DNA from: Lachnospiraceae bacterium C10
GTDB lineage: Bacteria > Bacillota > Clostridia > Lachnospirales > Lachnospiraceae
Assembly: GCA_900100095.1 (NCBI GenBank)
Contig: FMTN01000011.1
Span: 1 to 64,000, forward strand
Length of the DNA: 64,000 nucleotides
Reading direction: 5' to 3'
Shown: positions 1 through 8,025 of the stretch, piece after piece
Numbering within the stretch: position 1 is the first letter of the stretch
How the letters are laid out: each line of letters starts with the position of its first letter
Notes under the pieces: generated by a model
Databases searched by the model: none
What the model saw: only the letters and a program-made list of their open reading frames with translations
Told to the model about the DNA's origin: nothing
Translations under genes and position numbers: made by a program

Positions 1-302
1 CTAGGCTAATGAAACCTCTGTGAGACCTCCACGCTTAAGGTGCACGCTCTTTCCTCTCATCTATCCGCCACATTTACTCGATTCCTACAAACGGCAACTT
101 TACGGCTTCATCTTATTTAGCAGACTTACCAAGCAGAACCTAGCCTTATATGTGATTTCTGTCCGTCGGACCGAGAGTTTGCCTACAGCTTCCTTCAGAT
201 TCCACCTCACGATGGACACCCTTGCTGTTCAGCTATACACTTCCTCGTTGCCTAGGCGTGTTTGGGACTTTCACCCGTTAGAGCGCGCCCATGGCGCGCA
301 AA
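1..302 (-). mobile_element. Group II intron, 5' part, cut by window edge
   Basis: Read on the minus strand this stretch resembles the 5' end and domain I of a bacterial group II intron: a short GC-rich hairpin, then GGGTGAAAGTCCC, then ACGCCTAGGCAACGAGGAAG, then GGTGTCCATCGTGAGGTGG. These words are familiar from introns in gut Clostridia. The reverse-transcriptase ORF and the 3' catalytic domains would lie beyond position 1, so completeness cannot be judged. The first bases near 298-302 read TTGCGCGCC rather than the usual GTGYG, so the exact boundary is uncertain. It starts right after a terminator hairpin, a site preference known for some intron classes. The open frames across it look spurious. 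Confidence 0.75.
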
Positions 303-310
303 CTAAAGAA

Positions 311-342
311 AGCCTCATCAAACTTAATCGTCTGATGAGGCT
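311..342 (-). terminator. Rho-independent terminator of the small 379-489 unit
   Basis: Perfect 10-bp inverted repeat AGCCTCATCA / TGATGAGGCT with a 12-nt loop. On the minus strand it is followed by TTTCTTTAG, a fair U-tract. It lies 37 bp after the stop of the small ORF and about 9 bp before the intron. Confidence 0.8.
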
Positions 343-378
343 TCACTCTCTCTTATATGCTTCTATGCAACAGCAATA

Positions 379-489
379 TCAACAAGTGTCTTGTCGTCCC
401 TCATCATTCATAACACAAATAATCCCCTGATTTGTATTCACGGGATTCGCATTGGTTGTATTAGAATGATTGAGGAATGTGTAGTTCAT
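379..489 (-). CDS. Small 36-aa peptide ORF with own promoter and terminator
   Basis: ATG at 489 and TGA at 379-381 give a 36-residue peptide. It begins MNYTFLNHSN, is rich in Asn and Thr, and ends in GRQDTC, with cysteines at residues 25 and 36. AGGAGG (501-506) lies 11 nt upstream of the ATG. A consensus promoter lies about 70 bp further upstream and a terminator follows. There is no signal peptide or membrane segment, so a classical type I toxin is unlikely. I do not recognise the family. The complete transcription and translation signals argue for a real small gene, but the roughly 240-nt transcript could also act mainly as an RNA. Confidence 0.55.
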   Translation of the reverse strand: MNYTFLNHSNTTNANPVNTNQGIICVMNDEGRQDTC

Positions 490-559
490 ATCGCTGCTCG
501 CCTCCTGTCAAGACTCGCTCGGAGCTTGTACCCCGACTGAGTTAAAAAATTTGTTATTG

Positions 560-588
560 AGTATAATGATTTTGTCTCTTTCTGTCAA
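560..588 (-). promoter_or_regulatory. Consensus sigma-A promoter for the small peptide/RNA unit
   Basis: On the minus strand TTGACA (583-588), 17 bp, then TATACT (560-565), close to ideal. Predicted start is near 553, giving a leader of about 60 nt. That leader can fold: CGGGG / CTCCG around TACAAG, inside an ACTC / GAGT stem. Confidence 0.8.
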
Positions 589-620
589 GCTTACCTTTCT
601 GCTCTCTGTAAAGAAAGGCA

Positions 621-2216
621 CTATTTGGTTCCCTTTAATGCAACACCGTTCACATAAAGTGTATGGCCGTTGGAAATAACGTTGGATGCATCACCGTTGA
701 ACTCCGTTACGTAACTGTCCGCTGTCAGAGTCCAGGTGCTGGTAGAATCCAGTGTTACCGAAACCTTGCCCACCTTGCTGGATATGCTTTTTCCGGATGC
801 GTTCTTAATCTTTCCGCTTACATATCCTTTGAAGGAAGATCCCTTTGTCAGCTTCATGGTAAGCTTGGAATTACTTCCCACCAGAACAGCTCCGGAAAGC
901 TTCTGTTTCGAAGCATTCAGCGTTGCCTTGTTGCTTCCACCACTCCAACCGTCGTCGCAGACAGAAAGAAGCACATTCGACTTGTCTTTATTTTTGATTT
1001 TAACATTGGAGAGTGTAATCTTCGCAGTGGTATTTGTCACATGAAAAACATGACCGCTCTTACTGGTAAGGCTGCCTCCCTTCATGGTAAAGTTGGTGGT
1101 TCCGCTGGCTGCATCACCGGACATGGACTGGTAGAGCATAATGCTGTCCAGGAAGGTTGCATTTCCATTACGCTTTGTATTGTTAGCTGTCAGGTTGCAG
1201 TTTTTCAATGTGATGGAATTTAATCCCTCAATGCAGACACCCTCGGAAAGGTTCGAAACCAGTTTTGCCTTTGATACACTAATATCTGCTGTGGAATAAA
1301 TGGCCGGTGATCCCAGACCATTGGTGGTATACGTTCCACCAGTCACTTTGACAGTTCCGCCCCCTCGATCGGATCGAATGGCTGCGGATGATCTTCCACT
1401 CGTTGTTATATCAAGATTATAGGCATAAGTTGTTCCGCCTCCTGTTGTCATAATTCCACCGGAACCGTTTCCTGTAGTTTTTATTTTGGTATTCCGAACA
1501 ATTGCGGTTGTTCCATCTCCGCTGGCTCCATTTTGTCCTCCGTTACCACCGTAACAGAATACACCATTGGCACCATCGGCATCCGATGTAATGGTACCAC
1601 CATTAATGGTTGTCGTTGTTCCGCCCTTTACAAGAAGTGCTGCATTTAATCCATAGAAATTGCAGCTGTCTCCACCATCGGAATTTCCGGTCTTTGTAAC
1701 CGTCGGGTCGTTGATGGTTACATTACTGTCTGTGCTGACCAGAACCGCGTTTTCATCCGATTTGGTACTTTTGTAGGTCTTATGATTCTGTGTCTTCTTG
1801 GATGTGATTTCAGTCGCACCGGAATATGTAACATCCGAAGAACTGCTTCCTCCCGGACCACCTTGTCCGTTGCCCGGCGCCTGGCCATCCGGTGGTGCCT
1901 GGCCATCCGGTGGTGTCTGGCCATTCGGCGGTGTCTGGCCATCTGGCGGTGTCTGACCATTCGGTGGTGTCTGACCATTCGGTGGTGTCTGGCCATCTGG
2001 CGGCATCTGACCCTTCTGAGTGGAAGAATCCTGTCCATCGGATGAAGTGGATTCCTGCCCTCCTGAGGACTTACTACTCTGTCCATCCGACGAGCTGGTT
2101 TCCTGTGTCTGAGTCGTAGTCTTGCTTTCGGACTGTCCCGCCTGGCCGGAAACACCACAGGAGATACAGGAAAGAAGCAATGTTGTTGAGAGTACTAGTG
2201 GTAAAAATTTTTGCAT
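621..2216 (-). CDS. Secreted beta-helix lipoprotein with Pro-Gly-Gln repeats
   Basis: 531 aa. Residues 1-20 form a lipoprotein signal ending CISC, with the lipidated Cys at 20. Residues 25-68 are Ser/Gln/Thr-rich, and about 70-120 hold some eight PP(D/N)GQ(T/A) repeats that probably form a stalk away from the membrane. Residues 130-531 show repeated turns of Gly/Thr/Asn-rich beta strands, as in right-handed parallel beta-helix surface proteins (carbohydrate-binding or adhesin-like). No catalytic motif was seen. It is last in the module A operon order (cotransporter, regulator, kinase, lipoprotein) but has its own regulator box and promoter at 2249-2281. A deleted paralogue lies at 14666-14860. 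The ligand is unknown. Confidence 0.8.
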   Translation of the reverse strand: MQKFLPLVLSTTLLLSCISCGVSGQAGQSESKTTTQTQETSSSDGQSSKSSGGQESTSSDGQDSSTQKGQMPPDGQTPPNGQTPPNGQTPPDGQTPPNGQTPPDGQAPPDGQAPGNGQGGPGGSSSSDVTYSGATEITSKKTQNHKTYKSTKSDENAVLVSTDSNVTINDPTVTKTGNSDGGDSCNFYGLNAALLVKGGTTTTINGGTITSDADGANGVFCYGGNGGQNGASGDGTTAIVRNTKIKTTGNGSGGIMTTGGGTTYAYNLDITTSGRSSAAIRSDRGGGTVKVTGGTYTTNGLGSPAIYSTADISVSKAKLVSNLSEGVCIEGLNSITLKNCNLTANNTKRNGNATFLDSIMLYQSMSGDAASGTTNFTMKGGSLTSKSGHVFHVTNTTAKITLSNVKIKNKDKSNVLLSVCDDGWSGGSNKATLNASKQKLSGAVLVGSNSKLTMKLTKGSSFKGYVSGKIKNASGKSISSKVGKVSVTLDSTSTWTLTADSYVTEFNGDASNVISNGHTLYVNGVALKGTK

Positions 2217-2224
2217 ATCAATTC

Positions 2225-2260
2225 CTCCTTCATTGATTCGATATCTGCATTATGAAGGAG
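2225..2260 (-). promoter_or_regulatory. Hairpin that can occlude the lipoprotein ribosome binding site
   Basis: CTCCTTCAT (mRNA 5' arm, 2260-2252) pairs perfectly with ATGAAGGAG (2233-2225), which contains the start of the AGGAGG ribosome binding site of the 2216 gene. The 5' arm overlaps the predicted -10 element. Only transcripts reading through from the kinase gene would carry it; transcripts from the local promoter would not. Confidence 0.55.
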
Positions 2261-2281
2261 AAAGATTGAACTTAGATTGAA
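2249..2281 (-). promoter_or_regulatory. Response-regulator box and promoter for the beta-helix lipoprotein
   Basis: Minus strand: TTCAATC (2281-2275), 4 nt, TTCAATC (2270-2264), an 11-bp period typical of OmpR/PhoB-type regulators. Nine nt later comes CATAAT (2254-2249), a plausible -10. No -35 is visible, as expected of an activated promoter. The same layout recurs at 14892-14924 and 16895-16927. Confidence 0.65.
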
Positions 2282-2286
2282 CCTTA

Positions 2287-3612
2287 CTAGAACATCACCG
2301 ATACCGTTGTACCTACTCCCGGGGCGCTGTCCAGTTCAATTTTAGCATCATGAAGTTCAACAATATGCTTTACAATGGCAAGTCCGAGTCCTGTACCGCC
2401 TGTGGCTTTGGATCTGCTTTTGTCCACCCGATAGAATCTTTCAAACACTCTCTGCTGATCCGCTGCAGGAATTCCAATTCCATTGTCCTTTACAATCAGG
2501 CAGTTAATATTGTCCATCGTCTGAACGGATACCATAACCTTTCCACCTGGATTATTATATCTGACGGCATTTTGAATCAGGTTCTCAATCAGTTCCTTTA
2601 TCAATTCTTTATTCCCATGTATGACACTTCCACTGCCTTCCATGTCGATTGTAATATCCTTAAGCTTTGCGCTGACGGATAATTCATTCACACAGTCTTG
2701 CGCCACCTCATATAAATCTATGGTTTCAAACGCCAGCTCATGATTCACCCGGTCAAGTTCTGAGAGCTTAATAATATCATTGATCAGAGCAAGCAATCTA
2801 TCTACATTTTTTCGGATTTCCTGATAGAAATGTGTCTGCTTTTCTTCGGCGACCATACCGCCTTCCAACAGTTCTGCATAACCGGAAATTGCTGTCAGAG
2901 GTGTCTTTAACTCATGGGATACATTTGCCGTAAAATCCTGTCTGGCTTTCGCAGCCGCAAGCACATCTGCATGCTGGGTTCTTAGCATTTCAAAAAGAGG
3001 ATCCAGTTCCTTGTATGGGGATTCATAATCCGAATTTTCCAGATTGGAAACCATGACTTCTATCGGCTTTAACAGCTGTTTTGTAAGTAAATGCGAAATC
3101 ACTACGCACACTGTAATAATGATTAAAATGATCAAAGTGATAACAGGAGCCACGGAAACAAAAACAGACAAAAGACTTTGCGCATCCGTTGCTACCCGAA
3201 GTACCGTTCCATTATCTAAAAGAACAGCATAATAAAAGGTATTCTTGTTCATCGTATCGGATTTTCTAATGGCTTCGCCCACGCCATCCGCAAACGCTTC
3301 CCGTATCTCCGGCCTGTCATTATGATTGGACAAAAGATCTGCCGAAGCATCATTATCGTAAAGAACCGTTCCGTCCTTTGCGACCCAGGTAACACGTAAT
3401 TCTTCGATATCCGTAGATAAATCGATCGCATCTGTATCAATTCGAACCGACTCAAAATAATGTGTATCCTTTAAAAGTTTGGCACTGACAGACAAGTCGT
3501 CCCGCACCTGTCTCTGAAACAAACCATAGTATATAATTGTAGTTCCTACAACTGTGGCAATGACTGCAAGAACAGCAATTGCAGCCAGTCTTTTATTGAT
3601 TTTGTTTTTCAT
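2287..3612 (-). CDS. Sensor histidine kinase, module A
   Basis: 441 aa, PhoR/ResE-like membrane kinase. One transmembrane segment lies near residues 9-31 and a second near 150-173, flanking a roughly 120-residue extracellular sensor domain. A HAMP-like linker follows, then the H-box SHELKTPL with the phospho-accepting His, the N-box (LIQNAVRYN), G1 (DNGIGIP) and G2 (GTGLGLAI). The start overlaps the upstream regulator stop by 4 nt (ATGA), so the two are translationally coupled. Its partner is the regulator at 3609-4277. The signal is not evident; the phosphate cotransporter in the operon suggests phosphate status. Confidence 0.92.
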   Translation of the reverse strand: MKNKINKRLAAIAVLAVIATVVGTTIIYYGLFQRQVRDDLSVSAKLLKDTHYFESVRIDTDAIDLSTDIEELRVTWVAKDGTVLYDNDASADLLSNHNDRPEIREAFADGVGEAIRKSDTMNKNTFYYAVLLDNGTVLRVATDAQSLLSVFVSVAPVITLIILIIITVCVVISHLLTKQLLKPIEVMVSNLENSDYESPYKELDPLFEMLRTQHADVLAAAKARQDFTANVSHELKTPLTAISGYAELLEGGMVAEEKQTHFYQEIRKNVDRLLALINDIIKLSELDRVNHELAFETIDLYEVAQDCVNELSVSAKLKDITIDMEGSGSVIHGNKELIKELIENLIQNAVRYNNPGGKVMVSVQTMDNINCLIVKDNGIGIPAADQQRVFERFYRVDKSRSKATGGTGLGLAIVKHIVELHDAKIELDSAPGVGTTVSVMF

Positions 3613-4277
3613 TCGATCACATAACCCACATTTCTAATGGTTTTGATTCTGGAACCATATGCTCCAAGCTTTTGACGAAGCGTTTTTACATGCATATCAA
3701 TTGTTCTTGTTTCACCTTCGTAATCGGTTCCCCAGACCTCATCCATCATTATTTCTCTGGTCAGCACAATTCCACGATTGGCAATGAACAGCGACAGTAA
3801 CTTATACTCTTTGTATGTTAATTCAACCGGCTTTCCATCAATGGAGACCTCATGTTTCGCATTGTTTACAATGAGCCCGTCCAGGCATAATTCTTTTACT
3901 TCATCCGATGAAGTTCTTCTGAGTAATGCTTTGACTCTTGAAATAAGTTCCATAACAGAAAACGGTTTCTTAATATAGTCATCTGCCCCATCCTCAATGC
4001 CCTTGACCAGATCCAGCTCTGATGTTTTAGCCGTCACCATGATAATCGGCAATTTCTTTGTGTCCGCTTTTCTACGCAGATGCCTTACAATCTCATTCCC
4101 GTTTTGATCCGGAAGCATGATATCAATCAGACATAAGTCGGGAATTACGTCCTCTATTTTTTTATAAAAATCCTTCGCACAACGAAATCCCAACACTTTA
4201 TGTCCTGCATTCATGAGGGCAAATTCTTCTATTTCCCTTATACTGTCATCATCTTCAATAATAAAAATCAGTGCCAT
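3609..4277 (-). CDS. OmpR/PhoB-family response regulator, module A
   Basis: 222 aa. The receiver domain (1-118) has the acidic pocket IIEDDD, phospho-acceptor Asp52 in LIDIMLPD and the VTAK Thr/Lys switch. The C-terminal winged helix (about 125-222) carries TYKEYKLL and the recognition-helix region ending RNVGYVIE. It sits between the Na/phosphate cotransporter (4-nt gap) and its kinase (4-nt overlap). Likely targets are the 11-bp-period box at 2264-2281 and perhaps the PHO-like box at 6154-6170; which one it binds cannot be told from sequence. Confidence 0.92.
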   Translation of the reverse strand: MALIFIIEDDDSIREIEEFALMNAGHKVLGFRCAKDFYKKIEDVIPDLCLIDIMLPDQNGNEIVRHLRRKADTKKLPIIMVTAKTSELDLVKGIEDGADDYIKKPFSVMELISRVKALLRRTSSDEVKELCLDGLIVNNAKHEVSIDGKPVELTYKEYKLLSLFIANRGIVLTREIMMDEVWGTDYEGETRTIDMHVKTLRQKLGAYGSRIKTIRNVGYVIE

Positions 4278-4281
4278 GATC

Positions 4282-6078
4282 CTACTCTGCCTTTTCCAGT
4301 TTCTTTATTTCTTTCTTCGTTAATGGATACTGTTTGAGTAACTTCTCATATTCATTATAAAACGAAGCCCGCTCTTCATCAGAAAAATTCTTATAATATT
4401 CATGTGTACTGTAATCATTATCGTAGCTCGTAATAAGCTCTAACGCAATATTAGAACAATGATCGGAAACTCTTTCCAACCCCGTCAGAATATCTTCCAG
4501 AACAAAGCCCATCTCAATTGAACTTTTTCCTTTTTTGAGCCGTTTTATATGATTCTCTTTGATCCGCTTCGTAAGAGTATCGATTACTTCCTCCAAAGGC
4601 TCTACATGTGTTGCTTTCTCATTGTCATCCTTGCAAAAGCAATCTACTGTCAACGTGCAAATATCCATCACTGCACTGTTGATTGCCGCAATTTCACGCC
4701 TTACAGGCTGTGCGAAAGATAATTCCTTCTTATGCATCTCTTTTGCCGAGTTTGCAATATCAAGGGCGTGATCGGAAATTCTTTCAAGATCACTGATACT
4801 GTGTAAAATAATCGACATGCTCCTGCTGTCTTCCACCGAGATATTCTTACTTGACAATGTCACAAGGTAGGAACCAAGTACATCTTCATATTGATCAACC
4901 ACCGGTTCAAGTCTTTCAACCTCTTTTACTCCGTCAGGATTGTAATCTAAAAGAGCCTCTGTTGCCAGCCCGATGGATGTTTGAACAAGCTCTGCCATCT
5001 CTCTTGCTTTTGCCCTGCATAATTCCATCGCAAAAGCCGGGCTCTCAAGAAATCTCTCATCAATATATACATTGCTTTCTTCTGGAACTTCTTTTTCACT
5101 ATCCCCTGGTATCGTAAGTTCTGCCAGTTTCACAAGACCATCAGAAAACGGGAACAGACAAATCACCGCGCCTATATTAAAAAGACTGTGAATCACAGCT
5201 ATACCTGCTGCATTCGCCGATTGACCCAAAAAAGCGAAATCTACAACTGCATTTATGGAATAAAATGTAACCATAAATATGGTTGTACCTATAAGATTGA
5301 AATACAAGTGGATCATAGCTGATCTTCTTGCATTTTTATTCGCTCCAATGGAAGAGATTATGCTGGTTATGCATGTTCCAATGTTCTGTCCCATGATAAT
5401 TGGAACAGCCACAGAATAATGAACAGCACCGGTCGCACATAACGCCTGCAATATACCTACAGAAGCGGATGAACTCTGGATGATTGCCGTCAGAACAGCA
5501 CCAACGATCAATCCAAGCAACGGATTGCTGAATGCCGTCATCATTCTGGTAAAAGCCGGAATCTCTGCAAGTCCGGCTACGGCCCCACTCATGGTTTCCA
5601 TACCAAACATCAAAATGGCAAAGCCAAGTAATATGCCTCCTACATCCTTCTTTTTGGCTTCACCCTTACTCGTCATCAAAAAAATAATGCCAAGCGCTGC
5701 AAGCACCGGTGAAAAAGAAGAAGGCTTCAGCAGCTGTAACCAAATGGTACTTCCCTTGATTCCCGTAAGGGATAACATCCACGATGTGACGGTCGTACCA
5801 ATGTTAGCACCCATGATAATGCCTACCACTTGTGACAGTTTCATAATTCCCGAATTGACAAAACCTACTACCATAACGGTCGTAGCGGATGAAGACTGTA
5901 TAACAGCTGTAACTCCGGCTCCAAGCAATACTGCAAAAATCCGTTTTTTCGTAAGCTTTTCAAGTATCGTTTCCAGCTTACCACCGGCCATTTTGGAGAG
6001 TCCGTCTCCCATGACACTCATGCCATACAGAAAAAGCGATAAGCCGCCAATCATATTCAATACACTAAAAATGTCCAT
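4282..6078 (-). CDS. Na/Pi cotransporter with C-terminal PhoU-like domain
   Basis: 598 aa, NptA/YjbB type. The N-terminal 320 residues are a two-repeat membrane domain, each repeat bearing the signature QSSSA (residues 61-65 and near 200). After a linker, residues about 345-560 are helical and PhoU-like, as in other bacterial members. The predicted role is sodium-coupled phosphate movement across the membrane, with the PhoU part regulatory. It is first gene of the module A operon. The start is supported by GAGGG upstream of the ATG, and a PHO-box-like repeat lies about 75 bp upstream. Confidence 0.9.
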   Translation of the reverse strand: MDIFSVLNMIGGLSLFLYGMSVMGDGLSKMAGGKLETILEKLTKKRIFAVLLGAGVTAVIQSSSATTVMVVGFVNSGIMKLSQVVGIIMGANIGTTVTSWMLSLTGIKGSTIWLQLLKPSSFSPVLAALGIIFLMTSKGEAKKKDVGGILLGFAILMFGMETMSGAVAGLAEIPAFTRMMTAFSNPLLGLIVGAVLTAIIQSSSASVGILQALCATGAVHYSVAVPIIMGQNIGTCITSIISSIGANKNARRSAMIHLYFNLIGTTIFMVTFYSINAVVDFAFLGQSANAAGIAVIHSLFNIGAVICLFPFSDGLVKLAELTIPGDSEKEVPEESNVYIDERFLESPAFAMELCRAKAREMAELVQTSIGLATEALLDYNPDGVKEVERLEPVVDQYEDVLGSYLVTLSSKNISVEDSRSMSIILHSISDLERISDHALDIANSAKEMHKKELSFAQPVRREIAAINSAVMDICTLTVDCFCKDDNEKATHVEPLEEVIDTLTKRIKENHIKRLKKGKSSIEMGFVLEDILTGLERVSDHCSNIALELITSYDNDYSTHEYYKNFSDEERASFYNEYEKLLKQYPLTKKEIKKLEKAE

Positions 6079-6093
6079 ACAAATCCCTCTCTC

Positions 6094-6125
6094 ATTCTAT
6101 TCTTCGCCAATTCTTAGAATAGAAT
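6094..6125. repeat. Inverted repeat in the leader of the cotransporter operon
   Basis: Perfect 10-bp arms ATTCTATTCT / AGAATAGAAT with a 12-nt loop, 16-47 bp upstream of the cotransporter ATG. There is no U-tract, so it is not a terminator; it could be an operator or a 5'-UTR stem. Confidence 0.6.
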
Positions 6126-6153
6126 CTGTAAGTAAAATGTATGCACATAGTTA

Positions 6154-6170
6154 TGTAAAATCTGTGTAAA
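6154..6170 (-). promoter_or_regulatory. PHO-box-like direct repeat upstream of the cotransporter operon
   Basis: Minus strand TTTACA (6170-6165), 5 nt, TTTACA (6159-6154): two perfect hexamers at 11-bp period, with a further degenerate TTTTAC near 6132-6137. This matches the architecture of PhoP/PhoB sites in Firmicutes and suits a phosphate transporter. No strong -35 is present. Confidence 0.55.
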
Positions 6171-6200
6171 ATTGTGAGGCGGAAAATATTTTTATTGAAA

Positions 6201-6230
6201 AAGCCCTGTGAAATGATGTTCACAGGGCTT
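6201..6230 (-). terminator. Terminator of the 6236-7945 metallopeptidase gene
   Basis: Perfect 11-bp stem AAGCCCTGTGA / TCACAGGGCTT with an 8-nt loop, followed on the minus strand by TTTTCAATAAAAATA. It begins 5 bp after the stop of the upstream gene. Confidence 0.9.
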
Positions 6231-6235
6231 CCAGC

Positions 6236-7945
6236 CTAATCTACTATAAAAGGATATACTCTCCTACTTTTTGGTTGGGATATTTTATACGTCTTTCCAC
6301 CATACTTAATCGTATATGTTTTTCCCGGATTGCCTTTTACTACTACCGTTCCACGGCTGATTCCGGTTGTTATGGTTTTTTTTGCTCCCGATACCTTGAA
6401 ATCTTTTGCCTTGATATTTGTTTTGATATTTCCATCCTTGCCGATCAGCATAATTACGGTTGTGTTCGTATCCTTATCCGCATTGCCTTTTATATAAGTC
6501 TGGTACGTTGTCTGGGTAAGCGACTTGCCATTGACTGTAGTTTTGGCCGACACTTTCATGGTGGTATAATTCTTAAGTCCCAATCCGTCAAAATTGCCTC
6601 CGGAATACACCTTATCATACCTCTTGGTACCGCTGGACGGTATGGTTACACTACCACTTGCTATTTTCTTTCCGGTTGGATCCGTTACCGATAACACTAC
6701 CTTTGCGTTCTTATAAGGTTTTTCCCTCTTAACTCCATTTTTATCTGTATATCGATTCCAGCACGACACAATAAACGACGGCCATGAATCCGCAGGTCTC
6801 TCCGATACGCAAAGCAGATAATCCCCCTCTGCTCCGTTTGTTTCCGATACAGCCTGCGCTTTCAACCACGCAGATGGCTTCATCCCATCAATTTTTTTGC
6901 TTCCGGCAGCCTCATCCAGCATAACTGCAAAATCATCCCATCCAAGTGATACCACTCCGGTGGTTTTATAATATTCCATGCGCATGGCATTTACTTTTCG
7001 CCAATAGTCTGTGGTTCCCTCTGTGGAAAGAATCGTAGACATATAAAATACTGCAGCAGTAGCACTCGAGTCTACAACGGATCTTTCATATTTATTTCCA
7101 TCATAGAAAACTCCATTTACCACATCTCTTCCCTGCAGATTCAGAAGATCAAGTGTCGCCTCCTGCCTGCGATTAAACTCACCATACTTGTCATTTTTAT
7201 ATTCGGTTTCTGCAATAATGGAGATTGCCTCCCATATCCACTGTCCGAAATCAAAATTTACAATCTCGTCTCCCTGCTGATTAAACATGTGCCCGGCTTC
7301 ATGCATCATCTGCATTACAAAAGGCTCGTAATCATAATGATTGGCATCTGAAAAATTGTTATGATGAGGAAGCGGCCCTAAGTAGATTGTATTTGTCGAA
7401 GCCTTAAAGTCTACCTTATCCTGATGATCTATGGCATTATCCCAGGATACGGTAATTCCCTCTTTTGAAATCTTCTCCGGTTCCCCTAAGTATTTGCAGA
7501 AGTACGGATATATCTCTTTCCATTTACTTTGAAGCAGCTCCTTGCCGCAGGCGAACTTACCGGATACCTCAACGAGGTTAAGTGTGGGAACCTTATAGGA
7601 AAGTACCGTTATCTTACATTTTGCCTTTACCTTTTTATTGGCCTTAGAGGTTGCGGTAATCGTTGCGCTGCCTTTCTTTTTAGCCTTTACCACACCTTTT
7701 GCGCTGACCGTCGCTACGGCAGTATTTGAGCTTTTAAAGGTTACCGCCTTTGAAGCTGTATTCGGGCTAACCGCACTTACCTTGAGTGTGAATTTTTGTC
7801 CCTTTACCAGTTCGCGTGCAGACGCATCAAGGGTGATCTTTTTTACCTTTGACGCTGCGATGCTGTCTATTTCAGGAGTAAGTGCCAAAACAGCCATGGC
7901 AAAAATGATGACTATAGAAACTATTTTTTTGGCAGTTTTTTTCAT
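6236..7945 (-). CDS. Secreted zinc metallopeptidase-like protein with Ig-like (BIG2) domain
   Basis: 569 aa. An N-terminal signal peptide (1-31) is followed by a bacterial Ig-like group 2 domain (about 34-115; typical words AVATVSAKGVVKAKKKG and TITATSKAN). A catalytic-type region follows, with the zinc motif HEAGH at 215-219 and a downstream helix rich in Glu (WEAISIIAE) that could give the third ligand. Residues 390-569 look like beta-rich extracellular modules. It probably acts on a surface or host protein, and the peptidase clan is not clear to me. It has its own extended -10 promoter and a strong terminator, so it is a single-gene unit. Confidence 0.75.
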   Translation of the reverse strand: MKKTAKKIVSIVIIFAMAVLALTPEIDSIAASKVKKITLDASARELVKGQKFTLKVSAVSPNTASKAVTFKSSNTAVATVSAKGVVKAKKKGSATITATSKANKKVKAKCKITVLSYKVPTLNLVEVSGKFACGKELLQSKWKEIYPYFCKYLGEPEKISKEGITVSWDNAIDHQDKVDFKASTNTIYLGPLPHHNNFSDANHYDYEPFVMQMMHEAGHMFNQQGDEIVNFDFGQWIWEAISIIAETEYKNDKYGEFNRRQEATLDLLNLQGRDVVNGVFYDGNKYERSVVDSSATAAVFYMSTILSTEGTTDYWRKVNAMRMEYYKTTGVVSLGWDDFAVMLDEAAGSKKIDGMKPSAWLKAQAVSETNGAEGDYLLCVSERPADSWPSFIVSCWNRYTDKNGVKREKPYKNAKVVLSVTDPTGKKIASGSVTIPSSGTKRYDKVYSGGNFDGLGLKNYTTMKVSAKTTVNGKSLTQTTYQTYIKGNADKDTNTTVIMLIGKDGNIKTNIKAKDFKVSGAKKTITTGISRGTVVVKGNPGKTYTIKYGGKTYKISQPKSRRVYPFIVD

Positions 7946-7992
7946 TGAATCCTCCTCCCTTGTTATACAATTCCGAATCTTTCTTGTATATC

Positions 7993-8003
7993 ACATTATA
8001 TCA
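7993..8003 (-). promoter_or_regulatory. Extended -10 promoter for the metallopeptidase gene
   Basis: Minus strand TGATATAAT: TATAAT at 8000-7995 preceded by TGA. No convincing -35. It lies about 50 bp upstream of the ATG at 7945, which has GGGAGGAGG in front. Confidence 0.55.
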
Positions 8004-8025
8004 TCACATTTGGTTCTCATATTTT

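Noticed and set aside
20-430. 136-codon plus-strand frame at the left end
   Set aside because: It lies across the group II intron and a terminator, has no ribosome site and no protein-like pattern.
663-1223. Long plus-strand frames opposite the beta-helix lipoprotein
   Set aside because: Complement of a repetitive, biased coding sequence; no start signals.
1861-2010. Possible CRISPR or DNA repeat array in the CCGGTGGTGTCTGGCC-like units
   Set aside because: These are 15-18 bp codon repeats of PPDGQT in the lipoprotein stalk, without spacers.
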